Assembly: GCA_024195585.1 (NCBI GenBank)
Contig: SWBL01000339.1
Location: 1 to 54,857 of the forward strand
Reading direction: 5' to 3'
Source of the DNA: Aureobasidium sp. EXF-3400
Taxonomy: Eukaryota; Ascomycota; Dothideomycetes; Dothideales; Saccotheciaceae
Length of the DNA stretch: 54,857 nt
The notes beneath the pieces were generated by a model. That model was not told the DNA's origin, ran no database searches, and saw only the letters and a program-made list of their open reading frames with translations. Positions 1 through 9,641 of the stretch are shown in pieces. Made by a program: the position numbers and the translations under genes. How positions within the stretch are numbered: position 1 is the stretch's first letter; each line of letters begins with the position of its first letter.

Positions 1-1
1 A

Positions 2-760
2 TGGAACGTCGACGAGGACTGGCTCTCCAAGGAGTTCGAGGAGTTCTCTCCCGTCTCCGTCAGAGTCATCACCCACGCCGACTCCGGCCGCTCCAAGGGT
101 TTCTCCTACGTCGAGTTCACCGACGTCGATGCCGCCACCGAGGCCCTCAACGCCAAGCACGGTACCGACCTCGACGGCCGTACCCTCAAGTGCGACTTCA
201 GCACCCCCAGAGACAACAGCAACCGCAGCTACGACAAGAACCAGGTCGGTGCCCGCGCCAACACCTTCGGTGACAAGCAGCAGGGTGCTCCTTCCACCAC
301 CCTCTTCGTCGGCAACGTCTCGTTCAACACCACCACCGACTCCCTTACCGGCTACTTCTCCGAGTTCGGCAGCATCAACAGCATCCGTCTCCCTACCGAC
401 CGCGAGACTGGCGCCCCCAAGGGCTTCGGTTACGTCGAGTTCGGCTCCGTCGATGAGGCCAAGGCTGCTCTCGAGGGCCTGAACGGCGCTGACGTCGACG
501 GCCGCAACATCCGCCTGGACTTTGCTGCTCCCCGTGACAACAACGCCGGCGGCGGTGGCGGCTTCGGCGGCGGCCGTGGCGGCGGTGGTCGCGGTGGCGG
601 TCGCGGTGGCTTCGGCGACCGTGGTGGCCGTGGCGGTGGTCGCGGACGTGGTGGCTTTGGCGACCGTGGCGGCCGTGGAGGTCGTGGTGGCGGTCGTGGA
701 GGTTCTACCAACCGTGGTGGCTTTGGTGACTTCCAGGGCAACCGTATGAGCTTCGATTAA
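2..760 (+). CDS. Nucleolin / Nsr1-Gar2-type RNA-binding protein, 3' part
   Basis: This is the C-terminal 252 residues of a nucleolar RNA-binding protein that acts in pre-rRNA processing; the 5' end lies outside the window. The frame opens inside a first RRM, with RNP1-like SKGFSYVEF near residues 31-39. A second RRM carries RNP2 LFVGNV at 101-106 and RNP1 KGFGYVEF at 140-147. Residues from about 183 to the end form a Gly/Arg-rich RGG tail ending near NRMSFD. Two RRMs followed by an RGG tail is the order in yeast Nsr1 and S. pombe Gar2, whose acidic N-terminus would lie upstream. No intron is visible in this part. Codons are strongly biased to C/G in third position, as expected for a highly expressed gene. 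Family assignment is secure; orthology is inferred. Confidence 0.88.
   Translation, partial: WNVDEDWLSKEFEEFSPVSVRVITHADSGRSKGFSYVEFTDVDAATEALNAKHGTDLDGRTLKCDFSTPRDNSNRSYDKNQVGARANTFGDKQQGAPSTTLFVGNVSFNTTTDSLTGYFSEFGSINSIRLPTDRETGAPKGFGYVEFGSVDEAKAALEGLNGADVDGRNIRLDFAAPRDNNAGGGGGFGGGRGGGGRGGGRGGFGDRGGRGGGRGRGGFGDRGGRGGRGGGRGGSTNRGGFGDFQGNRMSFD
545..735 (+). repeat. Gly/Arg codon repeat (RGG box)
   Basis: A GC-rich, low-complexity run of GGC/GGT and CGT/CGC codons encodes the RGG tail of the nucleolin-like protein. The internal near-repeats contain GGFGDRGG-type units. Its antisense strand is also open for about 100 codons and reads as proline-rich, which is a by-product of the composition. 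Confidence 0.7.
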
Positions 761-1590
761 GCGGTTCGCTGAACATCTAATCGGTTCATGTCCATTATCA
801 CAAAAAGTTTGGCGTTCACGGATACCTGGGATAGCATGATCATTCGGTCAATTATTACGGCAGCGAAGGACATGATTGCTGGAAATGGAGTGCTCTGTAC
901 AATCACACGGCGCTCAGGTGAGTTGTAGCTTATTCGATACCGTAGTAGTTTCATAGCATGTTATGATCAAGAAGATATACCCCCTCGATCAGGCAGGATC
1001 GTCCAGTGTCACATGTGCAGTGTCTATAGTGGGTATACGATTCAGGGTCCTGCAGGTGATATCCAGCATGCAGGTGGTTGGGCATCTTCAGCCTCCCGAA
1101 GCAGCGACATGGATACATGTGAAGACTTGGTTACAGCCAGGAGGGTCAGACCAACCACGAGAAGTATATCCTGCTCCTTTCTCGAATTGCAGACGTGTTA
1201 AAGGAGCAGGTGTTGAAACAAGAGCCAGAAGCCTAAAGCGTGGCCACTTGATCGGACCGTTGCGTGACCGCGGAGGTGGGGTATACTCCTCCACTCACCG
1301 ACTCGAATCGCATCATCGACAACGACCAGTCCGTCTCTTGCCAACAACTTGCACCATCCTTCACTTCGGCCTTGACGGACTGCAGTCTCTGTCGCATGAT
1401 TCGTTGGTGCCTGTTTGCTTAGGATCGTTAGGCTGCACTACTATCCTATCTCTCCCAGGGTCTCCAAGTCTAGCCACTCACCCCTCTCCTCGTTTCGTAC
1501 CACCCATCACCGTCTCGCTTCACAAACCACGTAGGACTCCGATCGCAGACGCATCCCATCATACCTATCCCATACGCGCCATCATCTATC
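761..1590. other. Intergenic region with 5' leader of the next gene
   Basis: The first part is the 3' flank of the nucleolin-like gene. The last 250 bases before the ATG at 1591 are pyrimidine-rich with many TCTC and CACC runs, typical of a fungal promoter and leader. A 234-codon open frame crosses this region but shows no protein-like composition. No RNA gene or repeat was recognised. Confidence 0.5.
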
Positions 1591-2985
1591 ATGTCAAACC
1601 ACCTGAACCCCGGCAACAGAGGTCATGGACTGGCTACAGACGCAGGCCGGACCCGGTCAGAAGGTAAGAAGCAAGCGTGTGACTCGATGGCGTCCTTGTA
1701 CTTATCTCTTGTCTTTGCGTGTGCTTGCTGTGCTTGTCTGTCTTGAATTGCTTCCTCCCTCTTCTTCATGGCTGGCATGGACGAGGGTCATCAAGGCAGC
1801 GCTGACACCCATCGCCTAGATTCGTGGATCGACATCTCCTCTCAGCCATCGTCGTCGTCACTCTCCTCGGCCGCCGACGAGATCGTAACCACGGGTCTTC
1901 GTGTCCACCAACTACCAGCCTCCCATCGTCGAAGACGTCAAAGGTCTGGGCGGCCCTCGCGACTCAACATCGCCAGTCGTGCTGGCAGTGCCGGCCCCGC
2001 CAGCAGTCAAGAGGAATATGAAGAGAGCGAGAGCGATGATGATCATGTTATAACGTCGTCGGGCGAAGCCCTCACACTGCCTCCTACGCATGCCAGAGAT
2101 ATTGTCGTCGAGTCTTCGGACGATGATGAGAACAGAACAGCCGTCAACTACCCCATCAACAACGATAATGTCTTCACGCCTCAGCCGAACGCCTTTTCTC
2201 ATCCTTCGGGTTATTCTGCCAGACATGCCAGTCAACCTGTGCCAGGCTCATACTTTCCTGCTCAGCCTCAGCGCCGTCACTCAACGAGACATTCGTACCC
2301 ATCTCGTGCAGAGGCCAGGGTCCAACATTCGCCCTTCAACATGCTCTCACCAAACCACAACGCTGCCGCTGATCACGAAGCTGCACTCCGTGCTAGTCTC
2401 TCCACCCTGCAGTCCTTTGCTGCCGCTGCCCGTGGACTGCCCAAGTCAAACTCTCGCACTACAGCTGATCCCGCTCCTCCGGCCTCGAACAGGATTCAGA
2501 CAAACACACTACGAATGGTGCCTGCCTCTGTCCTCGAACATAACTCACCTCTCCTAGCTCCAGTTACTGAACCGACGTTCCAGCCGACCATCAGGCGTAC
2601 ATCCACGTCGACCTCTGCCTCTGTCGACGTTCATTCCACGAAGTCCGAAGGCAAACGAAAAGGAGCCTCTGGTCGCGGCTCTTCCAAAGAGCGTAGGGCG
2701 ATCAAGAAACGCCGCAACTCTGGTGCTGTCTATGGTGCCGATGACATGACTGTCAGCCCTACCCTCTTCACATGGGTTGTCAGCGTGGGTGTGGTAGTTG
2801 TATTCAGCGCCATCAGCTTCTCCGCTGGCTACTCCATGGGCAAGGACGCCGGAAGATTCGAGGCTGGCATGTCTGGAACCGGCGAGGGAGCCACGGCCTG
2901 CGCTCGAGAAGCCGGCAAGAGCGGTCTAGGGTTTAGAAAGTCCAAGTTGTTCAGCATTGCCTCTGGCGTTGGCGTTGGTGCTTGA
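1591..2985 (+). CDS. Conserved fungal single-pass membrane protein, function unknown
   Basis: The spliced model is 1591-1663 and 1820-2985, 412 aa. A GTAAG donor at 1664 and a TAG acceptor at 1819 join the short first exon (MSNHLNPGNRGHG...) in frame to DSWIDISSQPSSSS. The N-terminal four fifths are Ser/Pro/Arg-rich and probably disordered, with acidic SDDD-type patches. A basic stretch (SSKERRAIKKRR) follows, then one hydrophobic helix at about residues 341-362 and a short Gly-rich tail. A tail-proximal anchor with a long basic/acidic N-terminal region would suit an ER or nuclear-envelope protein, but that is inference. I do not recognise an enzymatic domain. The downstream ATG at 1768 lies inside the intron and is not preferred. 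Confidence 0.7.
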
Positions 2986-3650
2986 ACGAGGTCTTCCGTG
3001 CTGGATGGGAGACGATGACGAAGATCTGAATTTTGATGAAATGCCGTGTTTTACGTGATTTATGGAAGGGATGGATGAACTCGAATGCGCATGAAAGAGA
3101 GGAGTACAGTACATGATTCAAAGGGGACAAAGCGAGGGCATAATACCACTGTGTTGATTTTCGAATGGGTTAAGGAGGATTTGATATACCTGGTCAGGAG
3201 TACTTGATATGCATAACGTATTGAGTTGAGAGCTTTCGTATACTTTACAAGTGTTTTCTGTGGTTGTTTTTCTATTGCTCGAGTTCAACTTGACTGAGTC
3301 GTGCTACAGAATGTGTGGTAATATGGTTGACATTCTGCAAGAGATGTGACGTTTTTACGCGGATAGCAATAGGCACCCATAGCACTGTCTGATACACCCA
3401 ACAAACCATACACACATTCATATAGCGCCAATGAATATACTCAGGAAAGTGCTTGCAGTAAAGAAGGTCAAGGGTTGCAAAAACATACAATGTTAATTTT
3501 TAGACAGGGTCATACTATCAGCAAGCGACATGGTTTTGCACGATACTAGAATGGTAGCCTGAAGAGAAGCGATTTTAATTATATTATGTAGACTGGTAAT
3601 ATGAGCGACTACAACTCTGGTGCGCAAACAATCTCTCTAAAAGAGAAACC
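2986..3650. other. Convergent intergenic region (3' flanks)
   Basis: AT-rich sequence between two genes that face each other, with several TTTTC, ATATA and TAATTTT stretches suited to 3' end formation. No open frame or repeat of note. Confidence 0.5.
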
Positions 3651-5099
3651 TTAGTATACTTCGCTTTCATCCTCCTCATACTTAATAGCGAGGAAGCCAA
3701 CACGGAAGAGGAAGTTGTCGTTGGCAGGGTCCGAAAGAGCAGCTTGCGTATCGCACCAGGACTCGTCTTGAAGGTTCTGCTTGACCGTCACACTGTCCCC
3801 AAATGCCGACGTCGTGTACTGCAAAAGCAGTTTGCTTAGGTCGATGCCGAGGAAATGACATCTGAACTGGACTCGAATCTGTTCGTACAACAATGGCTCC
3901 TCAATCATCTGCCTTGGATCCTTTCTTAGCTTCTGGAGTTCGGACGGAGGGTCAATGTCTTTAGATCGAGCATGACTCATGGCGCGCTTGATTTCCGATC
4001 TCATGTACTCGGTTTCCAGATCATGGTCCCAAACAATAGAAAAAGACCTTGGGGTTGGAGCAATAGAGCCGGTCGGCTTCTCCGGACTGGGAGTAATATT
4101 CGGCAGAGTTGATCTGGCCGTGAGAGGAAGGTGAGGTCTCATCTCGACACTGCGAACAGTCGAGAAGTTGAGAGGAGCGGCCAGATGAATAGGCATAGAA
4201 AGGTTTGCGCTGCTGGCGGCAGTGACATGGCTTCCTCGCTTTGGCGCGACCGGAGTCATGGACGGAATGGTCGGACGCATCCACGTCGGCTTATTTTCAT
4301 CTTTGACAGGGTGACCGGACTTGAAGTTATCGTTCTTGTATCTAGTGTCAAAGACCTTGGTGTTCAAAATGTTCCGCAGATGGCGAAGGAGCAGAAAACA
4401 TCTGTTATAAGGTTCGAGGAAATGCTCTCCCTCCAATGGTGATAGAATCGGAGATCTCACAGGGTAGCTGATCTGAGGGCAGATGTGAGTGGGGTACGTT
4501 GTGTTGAGCTTCTGGCATTCATGTTGATGCTGTAGCTGGTTCTGCTTATCTGAAGCGGCAGTCATAGTGGCCAGGTCAGATTTCAAGTTGACCAAGACGA
4601 TAGCGAGATGCTCGGCCTTTCTTGGATTTGAGAGACCCTTGCCATCAGATGTGAGTAGGGACCAGTCTTGGTCGATTGCTGCCGAGTCACCAAGGCGCGG
4701 AGCGTCGCGGATCAGGGTAAGGGCCAGGTCTCTGTTAAGTTTGTGGATGATGGGCTGGATAGCGACCATGGCGCGTAGAAAGGGCCATGAGATTGCGCAG
4801 ATGTGGAGTTCAGGCATTGAATCAAACCCAAGGTAAGCAGCAAGCTTCTTTTCAGCGAGACAGTCGAAGAACGTCTCTGGGCGCATGGGATTTCCTGGGC
4901 TGTCATACGGAGAAGGAATGGGAGCTCGATCGTGGATGGTAGTGTCAATGTCATCTTCGTCAAATCTGATACGTTTGGATGGAGGAAGTTGAATTTGGTC
5001 GAGGTCGGGTTGTGAGTAGGCATTTGTCGTTCCTGAGGCGCTTGTGTGCTGACTCTCAAAGAATAGAGCGAGAGGCGAACGTGGAGGTGATTCAGCCAT
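3651..5099 (-). CDS. Uncharacterised 482-aa fungal protein
   Basis: A single-exon gene; I take the ATG at 5099 because the frame upstream of it contains only a TTG. The N-terminus (MAESPPRSPLALFFESQ) is followed by a Pro/Ser-rich segment with a basic-acidic patch (PPSKRIRFDEDD). A folded-looking part follows at about residues 70-270, rich in Leu, Trp and Cys, then a Ser/Pro/Thr linker. A second folded-looking part runs from about 355 to 470 and ends in an acidic tail. There is no signal peptide, membrane span, zinc motif or kinase motif that I can see. The basic patch could be a nuclear localisation signal. I do not recognise the family. It is divergently arranged with the checkpoint kinase gene. 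Confidence 0.65.
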   Translation of the reverse strand: MAESPPRSPLALFFESQHTSASGTTNAYSQPDLDQIQLPPSKRIRFDEDDIDTTIHDRAPIPSPYDSPGNPMRPETFFDCLAEKKLAAYLGFDSMPELHICAISWPFLRAMVAIQPIIHKLNRDLALTLIRDAPRLGDSAAIDQDWSLLTSDGKGLSNPRKAEHLAIVLVNLKSDLATMTAASDKQNQLQHQHECQKLNTTYPTHICPQISYPVRSPILSPLEGEHFLEPYNRCFLLLRHLRNILNTKVFDTRYKNDNFKSGHPVKDENKPTWMRPTIPSMTPVAPKRGSHVTAASSANLSMPIHLAAPLNFSTVRSVEMRPHLPLTARSTLPNITPSPEKPTGSIAPTPRSFSIVWDHDLETEYMRSEIKRAMSHARSKDIDPPSELQKLRKDPRQMIEEPLLYEQIRVQFRCHFLGIDLSKLLLQYTTSAFGDSVTVKQNLQDESWCDTQAALSDPANDNFLFRVGFLAIKYEEDESEVY

Positions 5100-6063
5100 G
5101 CTGAGTTGGTTGACGGGGTGGGCCAAAAGAGTGAAGCCGGGTGATGTTCAAAACAAAATCAGATAGCGACGTGTGAGCCATGTGTAGCAGGCTCGACCGT
5201 GGCGCTCCTCCCTGTTGACGGGTCTTGAAGAAGAAAACAGGCTGTCACAATGCACAATCGCTTGGAACCAAATGAAACGCAACAGGAGATGACGGCGACA
5301 AAGCTCTCAACAGAGACGCGGATGGCTCAAGCATTAATTGTACTTTCTGATATTTACCAATGAAGGACTTCAGGTGGCCGAGATTGCAGGCCAAGTACAC
5401 TCTTTCAGCACGAGTCCGAGTGGCAAACCTTGACAGAGATGACCACTACTCCTAAAGTCTCGAGGATGTATTACAATGTCGGGCTGTTTGTATGAGAACA
5501 GAAGGTCTCGGTTCTTGGAGTCGGTCGGTTGACAGATGTCAAACAGAGAGCACGGCAGGCAGCCGCTATGTAGCATTCTTGGCGACGACTCGAAGAGGGA
5601 ATTGCCCGTCGATCGTTCGCGTCAAGTGGGTTGACCGCAACTGTTTCGCGACTCGCGACAACTTTGCCCTCTCTGTGGGTTTACTCCGTCGCAACCAATT
5701 GAGTCAGCCTCGTTCACACGAAATCCGTCCCGAACTTCACAGTCGCTAGAGTCGCTAGCCATCGCCTGATAGCCTGGGGTCTCGCATTGTCCGCGACAGA
5801 CAAGTTTCAGTCGAATCTGGGGCGTACCCGAGACATTCAAACCATACCGAAGCCTTCGCAAAAAGCATCCTCTCGTAGCCAATAGCCATATTATCAAGAG
5901 CCAGGACAATCAGACACAGAGGCGCGTCGTCCGCTTCGTCGCCATTCCCTCGAGTCCCCTCATTTCAAGCCCCGGCCCTGGCCGCCAGTGGGCTACGGCT
6001 GGGGTTGTTTAGTCACTCGACACATTCCCTCCTTGTCCCCTACACCTCACTTCGTCAACCGCC
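5100..6063. promoter_or_regulatory. Divergent promoter region, unknown gene / RAD53-type kinase
   Basis: About 960 bp separate two divergent start codons. CCAAT boxes lie at 5695-5699 and 5879-5883 on the plus strand, the second about 180 bp before the kinase ATG, and could bind the fungal CCAAT-binding complex. The last 120 bp are pyrimidine-rich (TCCCCTC, CCTACACC), as in many fungal leaders. No TATA box was obvious. Confidence 0.45.
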
Positions 6064-9000
6064 ATGGTCGCTGTAGCAGGAGCTGCGCACCGGGATCGCA
6101 CACCCACACAGCGTCAACCCGCTCAACAAGAGACACAATCTACCCAGCAAGCCACTCAACAAGCCACCCAGCAGGCCACTCAACAAGACGAACCAGAACT
6201 CGATGAGGTCGAGGTTGCTGATGTCGTTTGCATTCTCCACCCATGTTCGCTTGCTGCCTATCAGGTCGTCGTCAATACCGCACTGAGAGCCCCTCAGCAC
6301 GTACTGCAGAATGTCACCCCCAGCACCTACAGTGATGGTCTAAGCATGGCAGATCTTGAGAAAGAGGAGACTTTTCCAGCCCCTGCAGAAGACCAGAGGC
6401 ATCCTCTGGACCTTGCTCTGCGCATGTCGGCCAAAGTGCACAATCCTGCCATGGGCTTCGTCTTTGGTCGCAACCCCAATGCTTGCGACGTTGTCATTGA
6501 CACCGACACGGTCAAAAGAGTCAGTAACATGCATTTTAGGATTTACATGACTGACGCTGGCGTTTGCATGCTTCACGACATGTCCACCAATGGAACCATC
6601 GTCGACGGCAGGCTTCTGAGAGGTAGAGGAAACAGCAATTCCGCTACCATGATGCTTACCGCCGGCTCTGTCATTCAGATTCTGTCGACTAAGAGAGACG
6701 AGAGTTTGAAGTTCATTTTCCGCATTCCGTCACGAGACAACCACTATGAAGAGTATGGCAGGAGATTCGCCACCTACCTGCATCATGTCAACCTCGCAAA
6801 GGAGAAACAAGCACAGAACGGTCAAACTCAAGCCCCACGACCTGGTGCGAAAGGTCAGCCAAAGGGTCCGCCTAGTGCAAAGCCTATGCTGCTGCAAGGC
6901 AACCCTTTTGGTATGCATTGGAGCGGCGGCGAAAAATATAACGTCACTGGCCATCTCGGAAAGGGCGCTTTCGCTACTGTATACCGGCTCAACAGCAAAA
7001 GCAATGGCCAGATGTTTGCAGCAAAGGAGCTGGAGAAGAGGAGGTTCATGAAAAATGGTGTCATCGACAAAAAGCTCGACAACGAACTTCGCATCATGAA
7101 GGGCATTAACCACCCGCATGTCGTACAGTACATCGATTGCCACGATGTCAAGAACCATTTATACATCATCATGGAACTTGTACCCTTCGGTGATCTACAG
7201 CAATGGCTTGGAACAAATGGCCCTTTGCCTGAAGCTCTTGCCAAACCGATGGCGATCCAAGTCTTCGATGCACTGGCCTACCTACATCGCAACATGATCA
7301 CTCATCGAGATATCAAGCCAGACAACATCCTTATTGCGGACACCAACCCTCAATCCTTCACAGTTAAGCTCTCCGACTTTGGGCTTTCGAAGGTCATTTC
7401 TGATAACGAGACTTTCCTCAAAACCTTCTGTGGTACGTTACTGTATTGTGCGCCAGAAGTCTTCCCTCATTACGATGCGCATTTCAATGTCAAAGGACGC
7501 AAGCGTGACCGCAAAGGCGCTTCTCAGCAACGAGGCAAGTACCACTCCTACAGTTCGTGTGTCGACATATGGTCTTTTGGCGGAGTACTGTGGTATGCTA
7601 TGAGTACAAAACCACCTTTCGAAGGCATTGCAGACAACACTGGAAAAGCCATGTTCGAACGCATTGTCAGCACCAGCTTAGACACGACCGCTCTAGAGAA
7701 GCATCACGTCTCGGATGACGCTATTGATCTGTTAGAGGACATGCTCAACACCGATCCCGCCATTAGACCTTCGGCACTGCAATGCCTTTCATACCCATGG
7801 CTAGGTGGAGAAGCGAGTCAGATCCAGGAGGAGCCTCCATCGGGCCTTTTGACGATCGAAGAAGAGGATGCAGAGGGCGGCGCGGCCCATGATCTGTCTC
7901 AGTTGAGCATTCACGGAAAGTGGAACACGACAAAGGGCGTTGGCGTTGATTCTGGCGACTCGGACATTCTGGACCCTCGACAGTCGAAACGTTTCAAAAG
8001 TGGACAAATAGCTTCTCAAGCACTTGCGCCTTCGCAACAGCTAGCTCACCTCTTGCACCCGACAAATGCTGCCGAGGACCTTGCCGTCCAGGAGCTTGCA
8101 GCGGGTTCACAAGCTCCACGCCTCTTCGGCGAGGTCCAGCCTTCGTTGGTCAAGAGTTCAGGTGTGTTTGGCACTCAGCTTCAGAAGCCTCTGTTCGCGT
8201 CACCGCCAGGACAGCCGAGTGTAGATCCCTCAAGAGTACACAATGCGCAGAATGAGTTGTTCACGTCTGCTGCTAGTCATCAGCCAGAAGATCAACTAGA
8301 AAACGTTAGGAGGGCCACATCCGAGAGTGACTTGCATACCTCCCACAACTTCGCCAGTCTTGTGGGGGCAGAATCAGACATGCGAGACCTTAATATGGAT
8401 TCCTCGCAGTCAGCGTTCTCAGCGACCGCAGACGAGAGCGAACCAACCACTCCTACTACACCGAACGACCCACCTCAGGCGTCCGTAGGCCAGCCTAGTG
8501 GAAGTATGGAAGAGACACCTCGTCAAGCTCAACCGGTTGAGAGAAAACTCTCCTTCAATCGACAAATAAGTCTTCCACTTTCTGCATCGTCTTTCTATGA
8601 TCCTGCCGATCCTAGCACGCATTCCCTTGAATATGCATCTTCCGTCAGCGGTCATGACTTTAGAAGTCACAATCTTCTACCTGGAGCAAGCTTCCATTCA
8701 CTACCACCAACGACAGCTAACTCTGGGATCGACTTCGAATACGATCGACCACTACATACAGTTGCGCAAACGCAGCCCGAGTTCATCCGCCCGGCACCTC
8801 GTCTTGGTCGTCTGACAACAACGTCCGACTCATTTTGCGCTGTGACTCTTGGCCTTACAACCCGCATTACGACATGGGGCCGTAGTCCGCTGAACACCGT
8901 CGTCTTCCCTGATCCGCTAGATACCCGCGTGCCTAAGCGCGGCATCATGATATACTTCCACGCCAAAGGCATCGATAAAGTGGAGAGATCCGGCGGAGAC

Positions 9001-9267
9001 TGGACGAAGCTGTCCGACTTGCATTGCTTGATTGCCACGGATAGTAGTAATGGCATCTTCATCAACGATGTCAAGCTGAATGCCAAAGATTCAAAAGGCA
9101 AGCAGCTCTACGGTAGAGTCCACACTGGTGACGTCGTCACCGTCTGTCAAGGACACACCAAAGTGAACTTGCTGAAGTTCACTTGCGTATTTAACCATGG
9201 CCAGGCGAAGGAGCAGCGAATCGAAAATGGACCGGGATTTGAGGTTGAACAAATGGGATACGACTAG
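6064..9267 (+). CDS. Checkpoint kinase, Rad53/Chk2 type, with two FHA domains
   Basis: A 1067-aa DNA-damage checkpoint effector Ser/Thr kinase in one exon, with the ATG in good context (GCCATGG). Order of parts: a Gln/Thr-rich N-terminus with six TQ dipeptides (residues 14-41); FHA1 at about 130-205 with FGRN and STNGT; the kinase domain at about 290-586 with Gly loop GKGAFATV, catalytic HRDIKPDN at 414-421, DFG at 438-440 and APE at 463-465; a long Ser/Pro-rich linker; and a second FHA-like domain at about 920-1045 with WGRS and SSNGIFIN. FHA-kinase-FHA is the arrangement of budding yeast Rad53, whereas Chk2 and S. pombe Cds1 have one FHA. The TQ cluster is the usual target of ATR/Mec1-type kinases. 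In filamentous fungi the corresponding kinase is of the mus-59 type. It should act in the nucleus. Confidence 0.92.
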   Translation: MVAVAGAAHRDRTPTQRQPAQQETQSTQQATQQATQQATQQDEPELDEVEVADVVCILHPCSLAAYQVVVNTALRAPQHVLQNVTPSTYSDGLSMADLEKEETFPAPAEDQRHPLDLALRMSAKVHNPAMGFVFGRNPNACDVVIDTDTVKRVSNMHFRIYMTDAGVCMLHDMSTNGTIVDGRLLRGRGNSNSATMMLTAGSVIQILSTKRDESLKFIFRIPSRDNHYEEYGRRFATYLHHVNLAKEKQAQNGQTQAPRPGAKGQPKGPPSAKPMLLQGNPFGMHWSGGEKYNVTGHLGKGAFATVYRLNSKSNGQMFAAKELEKRRFMKNGVIDKKLDNELRIMKGINHPHVVQYIDCHDVKNHLYIIMELVPFGDLQQWLGTNGPLPEALAKPMAIQVFDALAYLHRNMITHRDIKPDNILIADTNPQSFTVKLSDFGLSKVISDNETFLKTFCGTLLYCAPEVFPHYDAHFNVKGRKRDRKGASQQRGKYHSYSSCVDIWSFGGVLWYAMSTKPPFEGIADNTGKAMFERIVSTSLDTTALEKHHVSDDAIDLLEDMLNTDPAIRPSALQCLSYPWLGGEASQIQEEPPSGLLTIEEEDAEGGAAHDLSQLSIHGKWNTTKGVGVDSGDSDILDPRQSKRFKSGQIASQALAPSQQLAHLLHPTNAAEDLAVQELAAGSQAPRLFGEVQPSLVKSSGVFGTQLQKPLFASPPGQPSVDPSRVHNAQNELFTSAASHQPEDQLENVRRATSESDLHTSHNFASLVGAESDMRDLNMDSSQSAFSATADESEPTTPTTPNDPPQASVGQPSGSMEETPRQAQPVERKLSFNRQISLPLSASSFYDPADPSTHSLEYASSVSGHDFRSHNLLPGASFHSLPPTTANSGIDFEYDRPLHTVAQTQPEFIRPAPRLGRLTTTSDSFCAVTLGLTTRITTWGRSPLNTVVFPDPLDTRVPKRGIMIYFHAKGIDKVERSGGDWTKLSDLHCLIATDSSNGIFINDVKLNAKDSKGKQLYGRVHTGDVVTVCQGHTKVNLLKFTCVFNHGQAKEQRIENGPGFEVEQMGYD
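6142..6189 (+). repeat. 12-bp tandem repeat, 4 copies, encoding TQQA units
   Basis: Four adjacent 12-bp units (starting at 6142, 6154, 6166 and 6178) differ by a few silent changes and read TQQA, TQQA, TQQA, TQQD. The unit length keeps the reading frame. Each copy adds one TQ dipeptide to the N-terminal cluster of the checkpoint kinase. Confidence 0.9.
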
Positions 9268-9641
9268 AGAAGGAAACCACAAATTATGTATATTTCACGA
9301 CCGGCAAGAAACGAAGGGCATTTATGATATTTTAGAACACTGCAAAAAGGATGGATAGTCGCATCTTATTCTCGAACGTTTTTTCTTTCTTTTACATCTT
9401 GGGCAGGCACAGTCAAATCAGCGATGTAGATGATGCATTTACTTACATATCCATCGAATGTATTCGAGCAATCTAGACACTGAAAGGCACGAACCGCGCT
9501 CTCTGATCACGAACATTTGAAGATCTAGGAAGTTGTTATGGACTGTTCTTTCTATTTGTGAATGATTAAAGATGATGAGATAACGCCACTACCAATGCTG
9601 AATAACCGTAGGATGCAACTGTACTGAATCTACAAAGACCT
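9268..9641. other. Convergent intergenic region
   Basis: The 3' flanks of the kinase and peptidase genes, AT-rich with TTTTTTC and TAAAG stretches. Nothing else seen. Confidence 0.5.

Noticed and set aside
430..741. A proline-rich minus-strand frame opposite the RGG tail
   Set aside because: It is the complement of Gly/Arg codon repeats and has no features of its own.
963..1667. A 234-codon plus-strand frame upstream of the membrane protein gene
   Set aside because: It runs through promoter and leader sequence and overlaps the well-supported first exon at 1591-1663 in another frame. Its composition is not protein-like.
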